DNA of 64,000 nucleotides from Pseudomonas sp. GCEP-101 (GCF_025133575.1 NZ_CP104011.1:5464965-5528964), one strand, 5' to 3'; shown: positions 52,322 to 61,180, counted from the first letter of the stretch. Made by a program: numbers and translations. Notes: generated by a model not told the origin, from the sequence alone.

Positions 52322-54862
52322 ATGAAGAAGTCGCTGCAGGAGTACAACCGCAAGCGTGACTTCGACGCCACGCCGGAGCCCAGCGGCAGGCGCTCCGGCA
52401 AACCCCTCGAACATGCCCTGCAGTTCTGCGTGCAGAAGCACGACGCCACGCGGCTGCACTATGACTTCCGCCTGGAACTGGACGGGACCCTGAAGAGCTG
52501 GGCGATTCCCAAAGGCCCCTGCCTGGACCCGAAGGTGAAGCGCCTGGCCGTCCACGTCGAGGACCATCCGCTGGACTACGCCGCCTTCGAGGGGCACATC
52601 CCCGAAGGCCACTACGGCGCCGGCGATGTCATCGTCTGGGATCGCGGCATCTGGCTGCCCATCGGCGATGCGGCGGCGGCCTATCGCAAGGGCCGCCTGA
52701 AGTTCGAGCTGCAGGGGGAAAAGCTCAGCGGCGTGTGGAACCTGGTGCGCACCCACATGGCCGGCGCCAAGGAGCAATGGTTCCTGATCAAGAGCCAGGA
52801 CGCCGCCGCCCGCGACGAAGCCGACTACGACATCGTCAAGGCGCTGCCCGACAGTGTGCTGAGCGAGCGCACCATCGTGCCACGGCGTCGGCGGAAGACG
52901 GCGGAAGCGGGCACGGCGAGCGCCCCGGCCGTGCCCCCTACGCGTCGAAAAAACGCGGCGCAGCCCCTGCAGGGCGCGCGCAAGGGCGAGCTGCCCGCGC
53001 TGATCAAGCCCGAACTGGCGAGCCTCGTGGAATCGGCGCCGGACGGCGACTGGCGCTATGAAATCAAGTTCGACGGCTACCGCATCCTCGCCCGCGTGGA
53101 GGCCGGCACGGTGCGCCTGTTCACCCGCAACGGCCACGACTGGACCGAGCGCATGCCCGGTCAGGTTCGCGCCCTGGAAGCGCTGGGGCTGGACAACGCC
53201 TGGCTGGACGGCGAAGTGGTGGTGCCCGGCGAAGATGGCCGCCCGGATTTCCAGGCCCTGCAGAACGCCTTCGACGCCAACCGCAGCGACAGCATCGTCT
53301 ACTACCTCTTCGACCTGATGCACCTCAACGGCATGGACCTGCGCCGGGTCGCCCTCGAACAACGGCGCGCCGCCCTGCGCGCCGTACTGCAGAACAACCA
53401 GGACGAAGCGCTGCGCTTCTCCGAGGATTTCGACGAATCCGCCCAGGCCATCCTCCACAGCGCCTGCCAGATGCGCCTGGAAGGGCTGATCGGCAAGCGC
53501 GCCGGCAGCCTGTACCTGTCACGCCGCAGCGACGACTGGATCAAGCTCAAGTGCCAGCACCGCCAGGAATTCGTGGTGGTGGGTTTCTCCGCCCCGCGCG
53601 GCAGCCGCGCGGCCTTCGGCGCCCTGCTGCTGGCCCTGCACGACGCCGACAGCGGCGAACTGCGCTACGCCGGCAAGGTCGGTACCGGCTTCAACGAGCA
53701 CTCGCTGCGCCGCATCCACGAGCAGTTGAAACCGCTCCAGGTCAAACGGCCACCGGTGGTCAACCCGCCCACCGGCGTGGATGCCCGGGGCGTGCAGTGG
53801 CTGCGGCCACAGTTGCTCGCCGAGGTCGCCTACGCGCAGATGACCCGCGACGGCATCATCCGCCATTCGGTGTTCCATGGCCTGCGGGACGACAAGCCGG
53901 CCAGCGCCATCGTCCCTGAACGACCGGCGCGGCCCGCCCGCCGGGCGAAGACCGCCGACCCGCCCAGGCAAGCGGCGCCGGCCGCGGAGCAGATCCGCAT
54001 CACCCACGCCGGCCGCGTCATCGACGCCAGCAGCGGCACGACCAAGATGCAGCTGGCCGAATACTACGCCGCGATCGCGCCCTGGTTGCTGCCGCACCTC
54101 GCGCAGCGCCCGGTGGCGTTGGTGCGCGCGCCCGAAGGCATCGCCGGCGAGCTGTTCTTCCAGAAGAACCCCGCCAGCCTGGCCATCCCCGGCATCGAGA
54201 GCCTCGGCAAGGAGCATGCGGGGCAACCGGTGATGCTGATCAATCACCTCGAGGCATTGATCGGCGCGGTGCAGATGAGCGCGCTGGAACTGCACACCTG
54301 GAACGCCACGGCGGCCGACCTGGCGCGGCCGGATCGCTTCATCCTCGATCTCGACCCGGACCCGGCGCTGCCGTGGAAGACCATGGTCGAGGCCACCCAG
54401 CTGACCCTCGCGCTGCTCGACGAACTGGGCCTGACCGCGTTCCTCAAGACCAGCGGCGGCAAGGGCATCCACATCGTCGTGCCGCTGCGGCCCAAGGATG
54501 ACTGGGAGAGCGTCAAGGCCTTCAGCAAGCGCATCGTGCAGCACATGGCGCGGCTGATGCCGGAGCGTTTCTCCGCGGTTTCCGGGCCGAAGAATCGCAT
54601 CGGGCGGATCTTCATCGACTACCTGCGCAACAGCCAGGGGGCGACGACCGCCTGCGCCTACGCCGTCAGGGCGCGGGAGCACCTGCCGGTGTCGGTGCCG
54701 ATCGGTCGGGAGGAGGTTCAGCAGATCAAGGGGGCGGCTCAATGGACGCTGCGCAACGTCGTGCAGCGCCTGGACGAACTCGGGGAAGACCCCTGGGCGG
54801 GCTACGGCAAGACCCGGCAGACCATCACCGCGAAGATGCGCCGGCAGTTGGGCATGGAGTGA
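52322..54862 (+). CDS. ligD: ATP-dependent DNA ligase D (non-homologous end joining)
   Basis: The 846-residue protein has the three LigD modules in Pseudomonas order. The N-terminal 3'-phosphoesterase (about 30-180) contains FCVQKHDATRLHYDFRLELDG and HVEDHPLDYAAFEG. The central ligase has the adenylated lysine K249 in EIKFDGYR and a later WIKLKC. The C-terminal primase-polymerase domain (about 555-840) has FILDLDPDP and LKTSGGKGIHIVVPL. It repairs double-strand breaks with Ku, especially in stationary phase. Ku is not encoded in this window. Confidence 0.96.
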   Translation: MKKSLQEYNRKRDFDATPEPSGRRSGKPLEHALQFCVQKHDATRLHYDFRLELDGTLKSWAIPKGPCLDPKVKRLAVHVEDHPLDYAAFEGHIPEGHYGAGDVIVWDRGIWLPIGDAAAAYRKGRLKFELQGEKLSGVWNLVRTHMAGAKEQWFLIKSQDAAARDEADYDIVKALPDSVLSERTIVPRRRRKTAEAGTASAPAVPPTRRKNAAQPLQGARKGELPALIKPELASLVESAPDGDWRYEIKFDGYRILARVEAGTVRLFTRNGHDWTERMPGQVRALEALGLDNAWLDGEVVVPGEDGRPDFQALQNAFDANRSDSIVYYLFDLMHLNGMDLRRVALEQRRAALRAVLQNNQDEALRFSEDFDESAQAILHSACQMRLEGLIGKRAGSLYLSRRSDDWIKLKCQHRQEFVVVGFSAPRGSRAAFGALLLALHDADSGELRYAGKVGTGFNEHSLRRIHEQLKPLQVKRPPVVNPPTGVDARGVQWLRPQLLAEVAYAQMTRDGIIRHSVFHGLRDDKPASAIVPERPARPARRAKTADPPRQAAPAAEQIRITHAGRVIDASSGTTKMQLAEYYAAIAPWLLPHLAQRPVALVRAPEGIAGELFFQKNPASLAIPGIESLGKEHAGQPVMLINHLEALIGAVQMSALELHTWNATAADLARPDRFILDLDPDPALPWKTMVEATQLTLALLDELGLTAFLKTSGGKGIHIVVPLRPKDDWESVKAFSKRIVQHMARLMPERFSAVSGPKNRIGRIFIDYLRNSQGATTACAYAVRAREHLPVSVPIGREEVQQIKGAAQWTLRNVVQRLDELGEDPWAGYGKTRQTITAKMRRQLGME

Positions 54863-54936
54863 ATCGCTGGCACGGCGCACTGGAGCAAAACGCCAGCGGT
54901 GATGACCCGGCCGCAAGCCGGGCACCACCGCGAGCA

Positions 54937-54969
54937 CCTCTGCAGCCGGGCGCACGCCCGGCCCAGAGG
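54937..54969. terminator. Hairpin between convergent ligD and KGG-protein genes
   Basis: CCTCTG pairs with CAGAGG and encloses GCCGGGCG/CGCCCGGC with a two-base loop, giving an extended GC-rich stem. It lies between two converging stop codons and lacks a U-tract. Confidence 0.5.
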
Positions 54970-54982
54970 TCAGCGCACAGCG

Positions 54983-55153
54983 TTAGCTGCGGCCGCCACC
55001 GTGGCTGTGCTGGCCACCTTTGCGGCCGGCTTCGGACGCCTTCTCACGGTCGTTGGCGAAGTTGCCGCCGCTGTTCTGGCCACCCTTCTTCCCTGCTTCG
55101 CTGGCCTTTTCCTTGTCGTTTGCAAAGTTGCCGGGGTTTTTGTTGGTCGTCAT
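54983..55153 (-). CDS. KGG-repeat stress-induced protein (YciG-like)
   Basis: The 56-residue protein contains two copies of the con-10/KGG motif, each beginning NFANDKEKASEAGKKGGQ or NFANDREKASEAGRKGGQ, with a His/Gly-rich end. Such small hydrophilic proteins (YciG, GsiB-like) accumulate in stationary phase or drying. The ATG at 55153 has GAGG eight bases upstream; a further ATG at 55189 is less likely. Neighbours are stress genes, so RpoS control is expected (family knowledge). Confidence 0.92.
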   Translation of the reverse strand: MTTNKNPGNFANDKEKASEAGKKGGQNSGGNFANDREKASEAGRKGGQHSHGGGRS

Positions 55154-55511
55154 TTTCAGTACCTCGTTGGGCAGTGAATGATGATGCAAGGTCGAGAATT
55201 CGATGCCTTACAGGGGGTCTGAAAAACGGCCGGCGCCGATGTTCAAACCGATTGCCAGAGGACGACGAACGGATCGCCGAAACCCTCGAGCTAGCCGCCT
55301 CGCTTGGGTTTTCCAGCGTCGCAGAATGCACGGCGTACAGCGCCCCAGCGTGCAAATGTCCCTGCAGGCGAACGACGCGATGGGGGTTTGCGGCGCCCCC
55401 GGGTTGGCCTGCCCCTTGCTGCATTGCTCCAGTAGCGTTGGCTAGCGCAGAAGCGAGCCCGACGCGCCGGTAGCGACACCCCGTTTCGCCTGCCTTCAGG
55501 AGGTCACCACC
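55154..55511. other. Intergenic region within the stress island
   Basis: This 358-base gap holds the leftward promoter of the KGG gene and the rightward promoter of the DUF3606 gene. One plus-strand frame around 55240-55340 contains an acidic, helix-like stretch (DDERIAETLELAASLGFSS), which might be a remnant of a small gene. It has no start with a ribosome site and is not called. Confidence 0.3.
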
Positions 55512-55694
55512 ATGGACAACCCCGACATTCGCGGCCCCGCCGACGCGTCGCGGATCAACCTCAACGAAGACTACGAGCGGCGTTACTGGGCCGAGGCCTT
55601 CGGTGTCAGCGAGCAGCGCCTGCGCGAGGCCGTGCATGCGGTCGGCGTCTCCACCGAGGCCGTGCGCCAATGGCTGCTGCGCCACCCGCAGTAG
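55512..55694 (+). CDS. DUF3606 small protein
   Basis: The 60-residue protein matches DUF3606: RINLNEDYERRYWAEAFGVSEQRLREAVHAVG followed by VSTEAVRQWLLR, likely a small helical, possibly DNA-binding-like fold. A perfect AGGAGG lies eight bases before the ATG. DUF3606 genes are commonly found among stationary-phase/stress genes, as here. Molecular function unknown. Confidence 0.88.
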   Translation: MDNPDIRGPADASRINLNEDYERRYWAEAFGVSEQRLREAVHAVGVSTEAVRQWLLRHPQ

Positions 55695-55875
55695 CGCTGC
55701 AACGGAATCACAGGGTCAGCCGCGCCCCCGGCCCCGGGACGACGAGCTGATCAAGAGGTTTCCGTCGTCGCGTGGGTCTGCCCGGCATCATGGCGGCGGG
55801 TTGGCCCATGCGGCGACGGAATCTTTCAGGCAGCGGACGACAAGCCGCCCGCTGCGCCTTTCACGGCTGACACAT

Positions 55876-56091
55876 TCACGGCTGACGATAGTGCCCCGGC
55901 GTGGTGTCGCGCTCCTGGCTGCGCTGGTTACGGCTGAGCTGGATATCGGTGATGCGCGACGGGTCCAGCGTGCTGTGCAGGGACTGCACGTAGCGCCGTG
56001 CATCGTCCAGGGTCAGCTCCTCCTGATGCAGCACCGTGCTCATGGGCTGGTTGTCGAGAATGTAGCTGATGACATAGGCGGGCGTGGTCAT
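55876..56091 (-). CDS. Small conserved-looking cytoplasmic protein, unknown function
   Basis: From the ATG at 56091 (GAGG seven bases upstream) the protein has 71 residues, beginning MTTPAYVISYILDNQPMSTV and containing EELTLDDARRYVQSLH, then STLDPSRITDIQLSRN. This looks like a compact alpha/beta domain with high codon regularity. An upstream in-frame extension to 56208 is arginine/proline-rich and rejected. Transcribed in the same direction as the manganese catalase gene, it may belong to that transcript. No function recognised. Confidence 0.7.
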   Translation of the reverse strand: MTTPAYVISYILDNQPMSTVLHQEELTLDDARRYVQSLHSTLDPSRITDIQLSRNQRSQERDTTPGHYRQP

Positions 56092-56164
56092 GGGGGTGCC
56101 TCGCGGTGCGGGGCCGCCCGTGGGCGGCCCGGGTGAAGGGATGCGCAGCCGGTGCACCGGGCGG

Positions 56165-56317
56165 CTAGCCCGGATGCAACAGGTTGCGCGACAGCGGCCG
56201 CGACACATCGAAGGGCCGCTGCGGCGTGGTGGATTGGTCTTCGCGGTCGGGCATCTTCCGCGGCTGCGGACGTTCCGCCGAGCGTGGCGCCGGCGTCGGG
56301 TTGCGTTCAGGGGACAT
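56165..56317 (-). CDS. Possible 50-residue proline-rich protein
   Basis: The ATG at 56317 is preceded by GGAG at six bases. The product (MSPERNPTPAPRSAERPQPR and 30 more residues) is rich in Pro and Arg and probably disordered. It lies 46 bases after the manganese catalase stop and before the 71-residue gene, all on the minus strand, which suggests a short operon. Coding status rests on the ribosome site and position only. Confidence 0.45.
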   Translation of the reverse strand: MSPERNPTPAPRSAERPQPRKMPDREDQSTTPQRPFDVSRPLSRNLLHPG

Positions 56318-56363
56318 GGTCATCTCCGCAGGCGGCCGCTGGAAACCAGTCGGCCGCCTTGGC

Positions 56364-57245
56364 TCAGGGTTGCTTGGGCACCAGCCCCGACCCCAGGTCG
56401 GCACCGGTGACGGGGTCGGCCATGGGGTCCGAGCGGGTGCGATCCTGCATCTGCTGGAGCAGTTCGCTGTCCTCCTCCGACAGCTGCACCGTGGCGCTGC
56501 CATCGCCGCCGTCCACGGCAGGTTCCGGCGACTCGATGTACTCCCAGTCGTCGCCTTCGTTCCATGGCCCTCGCGTGTCGCCCTCCCCCTGCGACAGGTT
56601 GAAGTAGCGGTTGGTGAACTCCGCCATCCCCGGCAACTTGCCCTGCGGGAAGTTCGGCTGGATGGCATGCAGCGCCTTCTCGAAGGACTGCTGGTGAGCC
56701 AGCTCGCGGGTCATCAGGAAGGTCAGCGCATCCTTGATGCCGGGGTCGTCGGTGACGTTGATCAGGCGCTCGTAGATCATCTTCGCCCGCGCCTCGGCGG
56801 CGATGTTCGAGCGCAGGTCCGCCGTGGGCTCGCCGATGGTGTCGATGTACGCCGCCGTCCAGGGCACGCCGCCGGAATTCACCAGCGCCGGCCCGCCGCC
56901 ATAGAGGATCGAGGTGATGTGCGAGTCGTTGCCGGCCCCGGTGAGGGAGCGGTACAGCTCGGTTTCCTGGTCCACGCCTTCGGCCAGGCGACCCTTGGCG
57001 CCCTTGTTCAGCATGCCGACGATGGAGCCGATGATCTCCAGGTGGCTCAGCTCCTCCGTGGCGATGTCCATCAGCAGGTCCTTGCGGCCGGGGTCGCACT
57101 CGGCCAGGCCTTGCGTGAAGTAGCGCATCGCGGCGGCGAGTTCTCCCTGCGGGCCGCCGAACTGCTCCAGCAGCAGGTTGGCAAGGCCAGGGTCGGGCGC
57201 TGCCACCCTGACCGTGTATTGCAGTCGCTTGTTGTGCACGAACAT
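56364..57245 (-). CDS. katN: Manganese catalase
   Basis: The 293-residue protein is a non-haem di-manganese catalase. Glu/His ligands are seen in the four-helix core: GELAAAMRYFTQGL, IATEELSHLEIIGSIVGML, AAEARAKMIYERLI and LMTRELAHQQSFEKAL. The N-terminal FVHNKRLQYTV and the GGVPWTAAYIDTIGEP loop are typical. It disproportionates hydrogen peroxide in the cytoplasm without haem, fitting stationary-phase or desiccation protection. GGAGG precedes the ATG by six bases. It is divergent from the DUF892 gene. Confidence 0.95.
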   Translation of the reverse strand: MFVHNKRLQYTVRVAAPDPGLANLLLEQFGGPQGELAAAMRYFTQGLAECDPGRKDLLMDIATEELSHLEIIGSIVGMLNKGAKGRLAEGVDQETELYRSLTGAGNDSHITSILYGGGPALVNSGGVPWTAAYIDTIGEPTADLRSNIAAEARAKMIYERLINVTDDPGIKDALTFLMTRELAHQQSFEKALHAIQPNFPQGKLPGMAEFTNRYFNLSQGEGDTRGPWNEGDDWEYIESPEPAVDGGDGSATVQLSEEDSELLQQMQDRTRSDPMADPVTGADLGSGLVPKQP

Positions 57246-57468
57246 GGATGATTCCTCCAGTCGTCTTGCGGGCTTCCCTGGGTAGGCGAAACGGGGACCT
57301 TTCCTGGCGCCCGATGGGTGGAAAAATCCCGGCGACGATAGTTCATAACTTCTCGCAAACGCCCGCTGCGCTTGGCGTTGCGCTTACCTGGCCATCGGCG
57401 AGGAAAACTGAACGAGGTGATTTCGTGCCACTCACAGCAGGCACAACCCACCCGAGGAGAACCTCACC

Positions 57469-57978
57469 ATGACAAGCAAAAAAGACAACCTGCTGGACTG
57501 GCTGCGCGACGCCCACGCCATGGAGCAGCAGGCCGAGAAGATGCTCGAGGCGCAGTCCGGCCGGCTGGAGCATTACCCGCAGCTGAAAACCCGCATCGAC
57601 CAGCACCTGGAGGAAACCCGCGGGCAGCAGCGCCTGATCGAAGGCTGCCTGGAGCGCCTGGGCAGCAGCCCGTCAACGCTCAAGGACCTGGGCGGCAAGC
57701 TCATGGCGTTCGGGCAGGCGGTCGGCGGCATGACGGTGAGCGACGAGGTGGTGAAAGGCGCCATGAGTGGCTACGTGTTCGAGAACATGGAAATCGCCGC
57801 CTACACCGTGCTGATCGCCGCCGCCCAGGAAGTGGGCGACAGCGCCACCGAGGCGGCGCTGAAACAGATCCTGCCGCAGGAGGTCGCCATGGCCGACTGG
57901 CTGCGCGAGCACCTGCCGGAAATCACCCGCGCGTACCTGGCGCGCGACCACGTCGACGCGGACGAGGCCAAGCGATGA
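57469..57978 (+). CDS. DUF892 ferritin-like protein (YciE/YciF family)
   Basis: The 169-residue protein has the ferritin-like four-helix bundle of the YciE/YciF family: LLDWLRDAHAMEQQAEKMLEAQ, LKTRIDQHLEETRGQQRLIEGCLERLG, FENMEIAAYTVLIAAAQEVGD and ILPQEVAMADWLREHLPEI. Glu/His residues in these helices could bind a di-metal centre. Members are induced under osmotic and stationary-phase stress. Its stop overlaps the DUF2061 gene start as ATGA. Confidence 0.9.
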   Translation: MTSKKDNLLDWLRDAHAMEQQAEKMLEAQSGRLEHYPQLKTRIDQHLEETRGQQRLIEGCLERLGSSPSTLKDLGGKLMAFGQAVGGMTVSDEVVKGAMSGYVFENMEIAAYTVLIAAAQEVGDSATEAALKQILPQEVAMADWLREHLPEITRAYLARDHVDADEAKR

Positions 57979-58271
57979 ATTCACGCCTGTTCACGGCGTG
58001 CTGTAGCCCCGCGAAGAAGCCGGCGCCCCTGCTCAAGACCTGCACCTTCGCGGTCCTGCACTTCTCCATCGCCTTCTGCGTCGCCTACCTGCTGACCGGC
58101 TCGGCGCTGACCGGCGGGTTGATCGCCCTGGTCGAGCCGGCCTGCAATACCGTCGCGTTCTACTTCCATGAGCGCGTCTGGAGCCGCTTCGGCGTGACGC
58201 CGGAGCAGGATGTGGGCCTGGGGCACGGCAATCTGCTGTCCGGTGACGACCCGCACGACGAGTCCGCCTGA
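57975..58271 (+). CDS. DUF2061 small membrane protein
   Basis: The 98-residue protein has a DUF2061 core: KTCTFAVLHFSIAFCVAYLLTGSALTGGLIALVEPACNTVAFYFHERVW, predicted to form two membrane helices ended by the family FYFHERVW motif. A polar C-terminal tail follows. The ATG overlaps the DUF892 stop, giving coupled translation. Function unknown; a membrane role in the same stress response is inferred from the operon. Confidence 0.88.
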   Translation: MNSRLFTACCSPAKKPAPLLKTCTFAVLHFSIAFCVAYLLTGSALTGGLIALVEPACNTVAFYFHERVWSRFGVTPEQDVGLGHGNLLSGDDPHDESA

Positions 58272-58288
58272 TGCCTACGTCATCACCA

Positions 58289-58306
58289 CGGGGCCTGCGG
58301 GCCCCG
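58289..58306. terminator. Hairpin between convergent DUF2061 and cioB genes
   Basis: CGGGGCC and GGCCCCG form a 7-base-pair stem with loop TGCG. On the plus strand it is followed by CCTTTCCC, a weak T-rich tail. Confidence 0.55.
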
Positions 58307-58334
58307 CCTTTCCCTGCGGCCCAGCGCTGGCGTT

Positions 58335-59342
58335 TCAGTGATAGCCGCTGTCGACCGTGGTCTTGCCGCGGAACACGTAGTAGCTCCAGGCGGTGTAGCC
58401 GAGGATGAAGGGGATGATGAACAGCGCGCCCACCAGCATGAAGCCCTGGCTCTGCGGCGGCGCGGAGGCCTCCCAGAGGGTCACCGAGGGCGGCACGATG
58501 TGCGGCCAGAGGCTGATGCCCAGGCCCGCATAGCCGAGGAAGATCAGCGCCAGGGTGAGCACGAAAGGTCGCGCGTTGTCGTCGTTGGCCACCGAGCGCA
58601 GCAGCCGCCAGAAGCACAGCAGCACGAGCACCGGCACGGGCGACAGCCAGAACACGTTCGGCACGCTGAACCAGCGCGCGGCGATAGCCGGGTGGGTCAG
58701 CGGCGTCCACAGGCTGACGATGCCGATCACCGCCAGCAGAACCAGCGCCAGCGGCCGCGCCAGGTCGTGCATGCGCGCCTGCAGCGGGCCTTCGGTCTTG
58801 AGGATCAGCCAGGTGCAGCCGAGCAAGGCGTAGGCGATCACCAGCCCCGCGCCACAGAACAGCGGGAAGGCGGCCAGCCACTCGAACGAGCCGCCGGCGA
58901 AACGGCCGTCGCGCACCTCCAGGCCATCGATGAAGGTGCCCAGCACCACACCCTGGCAGAAGGTCGCCACCACCGAGCCGACGATGAAGGACAGGTCCCA
59001 CAGGTGACGCTTCTGTGCCCGCGCCTTGAAGCGGAACTCGAACGCCACCCCACGGAAGACCAGACCCACCAGCATGATGATCAGCGGCAGGTAGAGCGCC
59101 GGCAGCACCACCGAATAGGCCAGCGGAAAGGCGCCGAACAGCCCGGCGCCGCCCAGCACTAGCCAGGTCTCGTTGCCGTCCCACACCGGCGCGACGGTGT
59201 TCATCATCACGTCGCGGTCGGCGGTGTCGGGGAAGAACGGATAGAGGATGCCGATCCCCAGGTCGAAGCCGTCCATCACCACGTACATCATCACGCTGAA
59301 GATGATGATCACGGCCCAGATCAGCGGAAGGTCGATGCCCAT
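58335..59342 (-). CDS. cioB: Cytochrome bd-type quinol oxidase subunit II (CioB/CydB)
   Basis: The 335-residue protein has about eight to nine membrane helices and the CydB signature DLPLIWAVIIIFSVMMYVVMDGFDLGIGILYPF near the start, WDGNETWLVLGGAGLFGAFPLAYS, and the C-terminal GFMLVGALFIIPFILGYTAWSYYVFRGK. It pairs with subunit I to hold the haems in the inner membrane. The start is 3 bases after the cioA stop with a GGGGGAG ribosome site inside cioA. No CydX-like small ORF fits in the 63-base gap that follows. Confidence 0.95.
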   Translation of the reverse strand: MGIDLPLIWAVIIIFSVMMYVVMDGFDLGIGILYPFFPDTADRDVMMNTVAPVWDGNETWLVLGGAGLFGAFPLAYSVVLPALYLPLIIMLVGLVFRGVAFEFRFKARAQKRHLWDLSFIVGSVVATFCQGVVLGTFIDGLEVRDGRFAGGSFEWLAAFPLFCGAGLVIAYALLGCTWLILKTEGPLQARMHDLARPLALVLLAVIGIVSLWTPLTHPAIAARWFSVPNVFWLSPVPVLVLLCFWRLLRSVANDDNARPFVLTLALIFLGYAGLGISLWPHIVPPSVTLWEASAPPQSQGFMLVGALFIIPFILGYTAWSYYVFRGKTTVDSGYH

Positions 59343-59345
59343 GGT

Positions 59346-60776
59346 TCAGCTCCCCCTGTTGTCGGTTGAGGTGTCGTTGTCCGGATCGCCCGCAGCCGAC
59401 AGCGGCCGCGCGGCCGTGCTCTGCTGGCCCGCGCCGCCCTGGGCCGGCGCCCTGCCCTCGGCGGTCTGCGGGCCCTTGCGCACCAGGCGCAGCAGGTAGG
59501 CGAAGCCCACGCCGAACACGGTGAAATACACCACCACGAACAACAGCAATGTGAGGGTGAGCTGCGCCGCGCCGTGTGGCGCAACCGCGTCGCGGGTACG
59601 CATCAGCCCATAGACCACCCAGGGCTGGCGGCCCATCTCCGTGGTCACCCAGCCCGCCAGCAGCGCCACCAGGCCGGACGGCCCCATCCACAGCACCAGG
59701 TGCAGGAACGGCCGGCTGTCGTACAACCGCCCGCGCCAGCGCAGCCAGAGGCTGCACAGGCCGACGACGATCATCAGCAGGCCCAGCCCGACCATCAGGC
59801 GGAAAGTCCAGAAGATCACCGTGGAGTTGGGCCGGTCCTGCGCGGCGAACTCCTTCAGCGCCGGGATCGCCTCGGTGGTGCTGTGCCGCAGGATCAGGCT
59901 GCCCAGCACCGGCACCTCCACCTTGAAGCGGGTCTCCTCGCGCTGCATGTCGGGCCAGCCCACCAGGATCAGCGGTGTCGGCCCGCCCTCGGCGTTGTCC
60001 CAGTGCCCTTCGATGGCGGCGATCTTCGCGGGCTGGTGCTGCAGCGTGTTCAGGCCATGGGCATCGCCCACCAGCAGTTGCACCGGCGCCACCAGCAGCG
60101 CCATCCACATCGCCATGGAGAACATCGTGCGCACCGCCGGCGTGTTGCGGCCGCGCAGCAGGTGCCAGGCGCCGGAGGCGCCGACGAAGAACGCCGTGGC
60201 GAGGAACGCCGCGATGCTCATGTGCACCAGGCGGTAGGGAAACGACGGATTGAAGATCACCGCCAGCCAGTCGGCCGGGACCACCCGGCCATCGACGATC
60301 TCGTGGCCCTGCGGCGTGTGCATCCAGCTGTTGGAGGCAAGGATCCAGAAGGTCGACACCAGCGTACCGATGGCCACCATCAGCGTGGCGAAGAAGTGCA
60401 GCCCCGGCCCGACCTTGTGCCAGCCGAACAGCATCACGCCGAGAAAACCCGCCTCGAGGAAGAACGCGGTGAGCACCTCGTAGGTCAGCAGTGGCCCGGT
60501 GATGCTCCCGGCGAAGGCGGAGAAACCGCTCCAGTTGGTACCGAACTGGTACGCCATCACCAGCCCCGAGACCACGCCCATGCCGAAGTTCACCGCGAAG
60601 ATCTTCGACCAGAAGTGATAGAGGTCGCGGTAGACCTCCTCCTTGCTGCGCAGCCACAGGCCTTCGAGCACGGCGAGGTAGCTGGCCAGGCCGATGGTGA
60701 TGGCCGGGAAGAGGATGTGAAAGGACACGGTGAAGGCGAACTGCAGCCGCGCCAGGTCCAGCGTTTCCAGATTCAT
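59346..60776 (-). CDS. cioA: Cytochrome bd-type quinol oxidase subunit I (CioA, cyanide-insensitive type)
   Basis: From the ATG at 60776 (GAGG six bases upstream) the protein has 476 residues. Haem ligands include H20 in FTVSFHILFP, the later His in PYRLVHMSIAAF and Met in TTEMGRQPWVVYG, which also holds the GRQPW motif. The quinol-binding loop is short, as in cyanide-insensitive oxidases of Pseudomonas rather than long-loop E. coli CydA. It reduces O2 with quinol without proton pumping. A disordered tail (GPQTAEGRAPAQGGAGQQST) ends the protein. Confidence 0.94.
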   Translation of the reverse strand: MNLETLDLARLQFAFTVSFHILFPAITIGLASYLAVLEGLWLRSKEEVYRDLYHFWSKIFAVNFGMGVVSGLVMAYQFGTNWSGFSAFAGSITGPLLTYEVLTAFFLEAGFLGVMLFGWHKVGPGLHFFATLMVAIGTLVSTFWILASNSWMHTPQGHEIVDGRVVPADWLAVIFNPSFPYRLVHMSIAAFLATAFFVGASGAWHLLRGRNTPAVRTMFSMAMWMALLVAPVQLLVGDAHGLNTLQHQPAKIAAIEGHWDNAEGGPTPLILVGWPDMQREETRFKVEVPVLGSLILRHSTTEAIPALKEFAAQDRPNSTVIFWTFRLMVGLGLLMIVVGLCSLWLRWRGRLYDSRPFLHLVLWMGPSGLVALLAGWVTTEMGRQPWVVYGLMRTRDAVAPHGAAQLTLTLLLFVVVYFTVFGVGFAYLLRLVRKGPQTAEGRAPAQGGAGQQSTAARPLSAAGDPDNDTSTDNRGS

Positions 60777-60805
60777 TGCGCGCCTCATCGATGACAGGCA
60801 GGTTG

Positions 60806-60829
60806 CTGGCCGGCAGGTCCACCGGCCAG
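60806..60829. promoter_or_regulatory. Hairpin in the cioAB leader
   Basis: CTGGCCGG and CCGGCCAG form a perfect 8-base-pair stem with an 8-base loop, 30-53 bases before the cioA start. It may be a leader structure or operator. No ANR/FNR box (TTGAT-N4-ATCAA) is visible in the upstream gap. Confidence 0.35.
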
Positions 60830-60901
60830 GCCGTATTCCGCTATGAATCAGGGCCCGGGCAAATGTTCAGGCGAAATGACGACGGGTTGCCCGCCGCGTC
60901 C

Positions 60902-61180
60902 TCAATTGAGCCGTGACCTTCGCCGCTCCTGCTGGTAGAGCACCACCACCTGGCGGGCGAATTCCAGCGGGTCGATGTCCGTCCGCTGCGCGGACTCGCA
61001 CAGCTCCGCCCAGCCTTTGCGCTGGCGGTGCAGATGCCGTTCAGCGGGAGTCGATCCCAACGGGATGGTGCGTTCGATTTCCTGGGCCAGCGCCGGCACC
61101 AGCAAGAGAAAGGCAGCGACTGCTGCTTCCTTCAGCTCTTTGTCCGAGTCGTTCACGGCTAACCTCGATGGCTTGCTCAC
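60902..61180 (-). CDS. Small hypothetical protein
   Basis: The 92-residue product starts with GTG at 61180. It is helical: VNDSDKELKEAAVAAFLLLVPALAQEIERTIPLG, followed by a charged TPAERHLHRQRKGWAELCES and RQVVVLYQQERRRSRLN. The hydrophobic stretch is short and flanked by acidic residues, so it is more likely an amphipathic helix than a membrane anchor. The ribosome site is poor (GAGG immediately next to the start), making the start uncertain. No family recognised. Confidence 0.55.
   Translation of the reverse strand: MSKPSRLAVNDSDKELKEAAVAAFLLLVPALAQEIERTIPLGSTPAERHLHRQRKGWAELCESAQRTDIDPLEFARQVVVLYQQERRRSRLN

Noticed and set aside
55240..55340. Acidic helix-like stretch in the gap between KGG and DUF3606 genes
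   Set aside because: It is part of a frame running on from antisense of other genes, with no start or ribosome site; a decayed gene is possible but unsupported.
60777..60901. ANR/FNR box expected upstream of cioAB
   Set aside because: No TTGAT-N4-ATCAA-like sequence is present in the gap.
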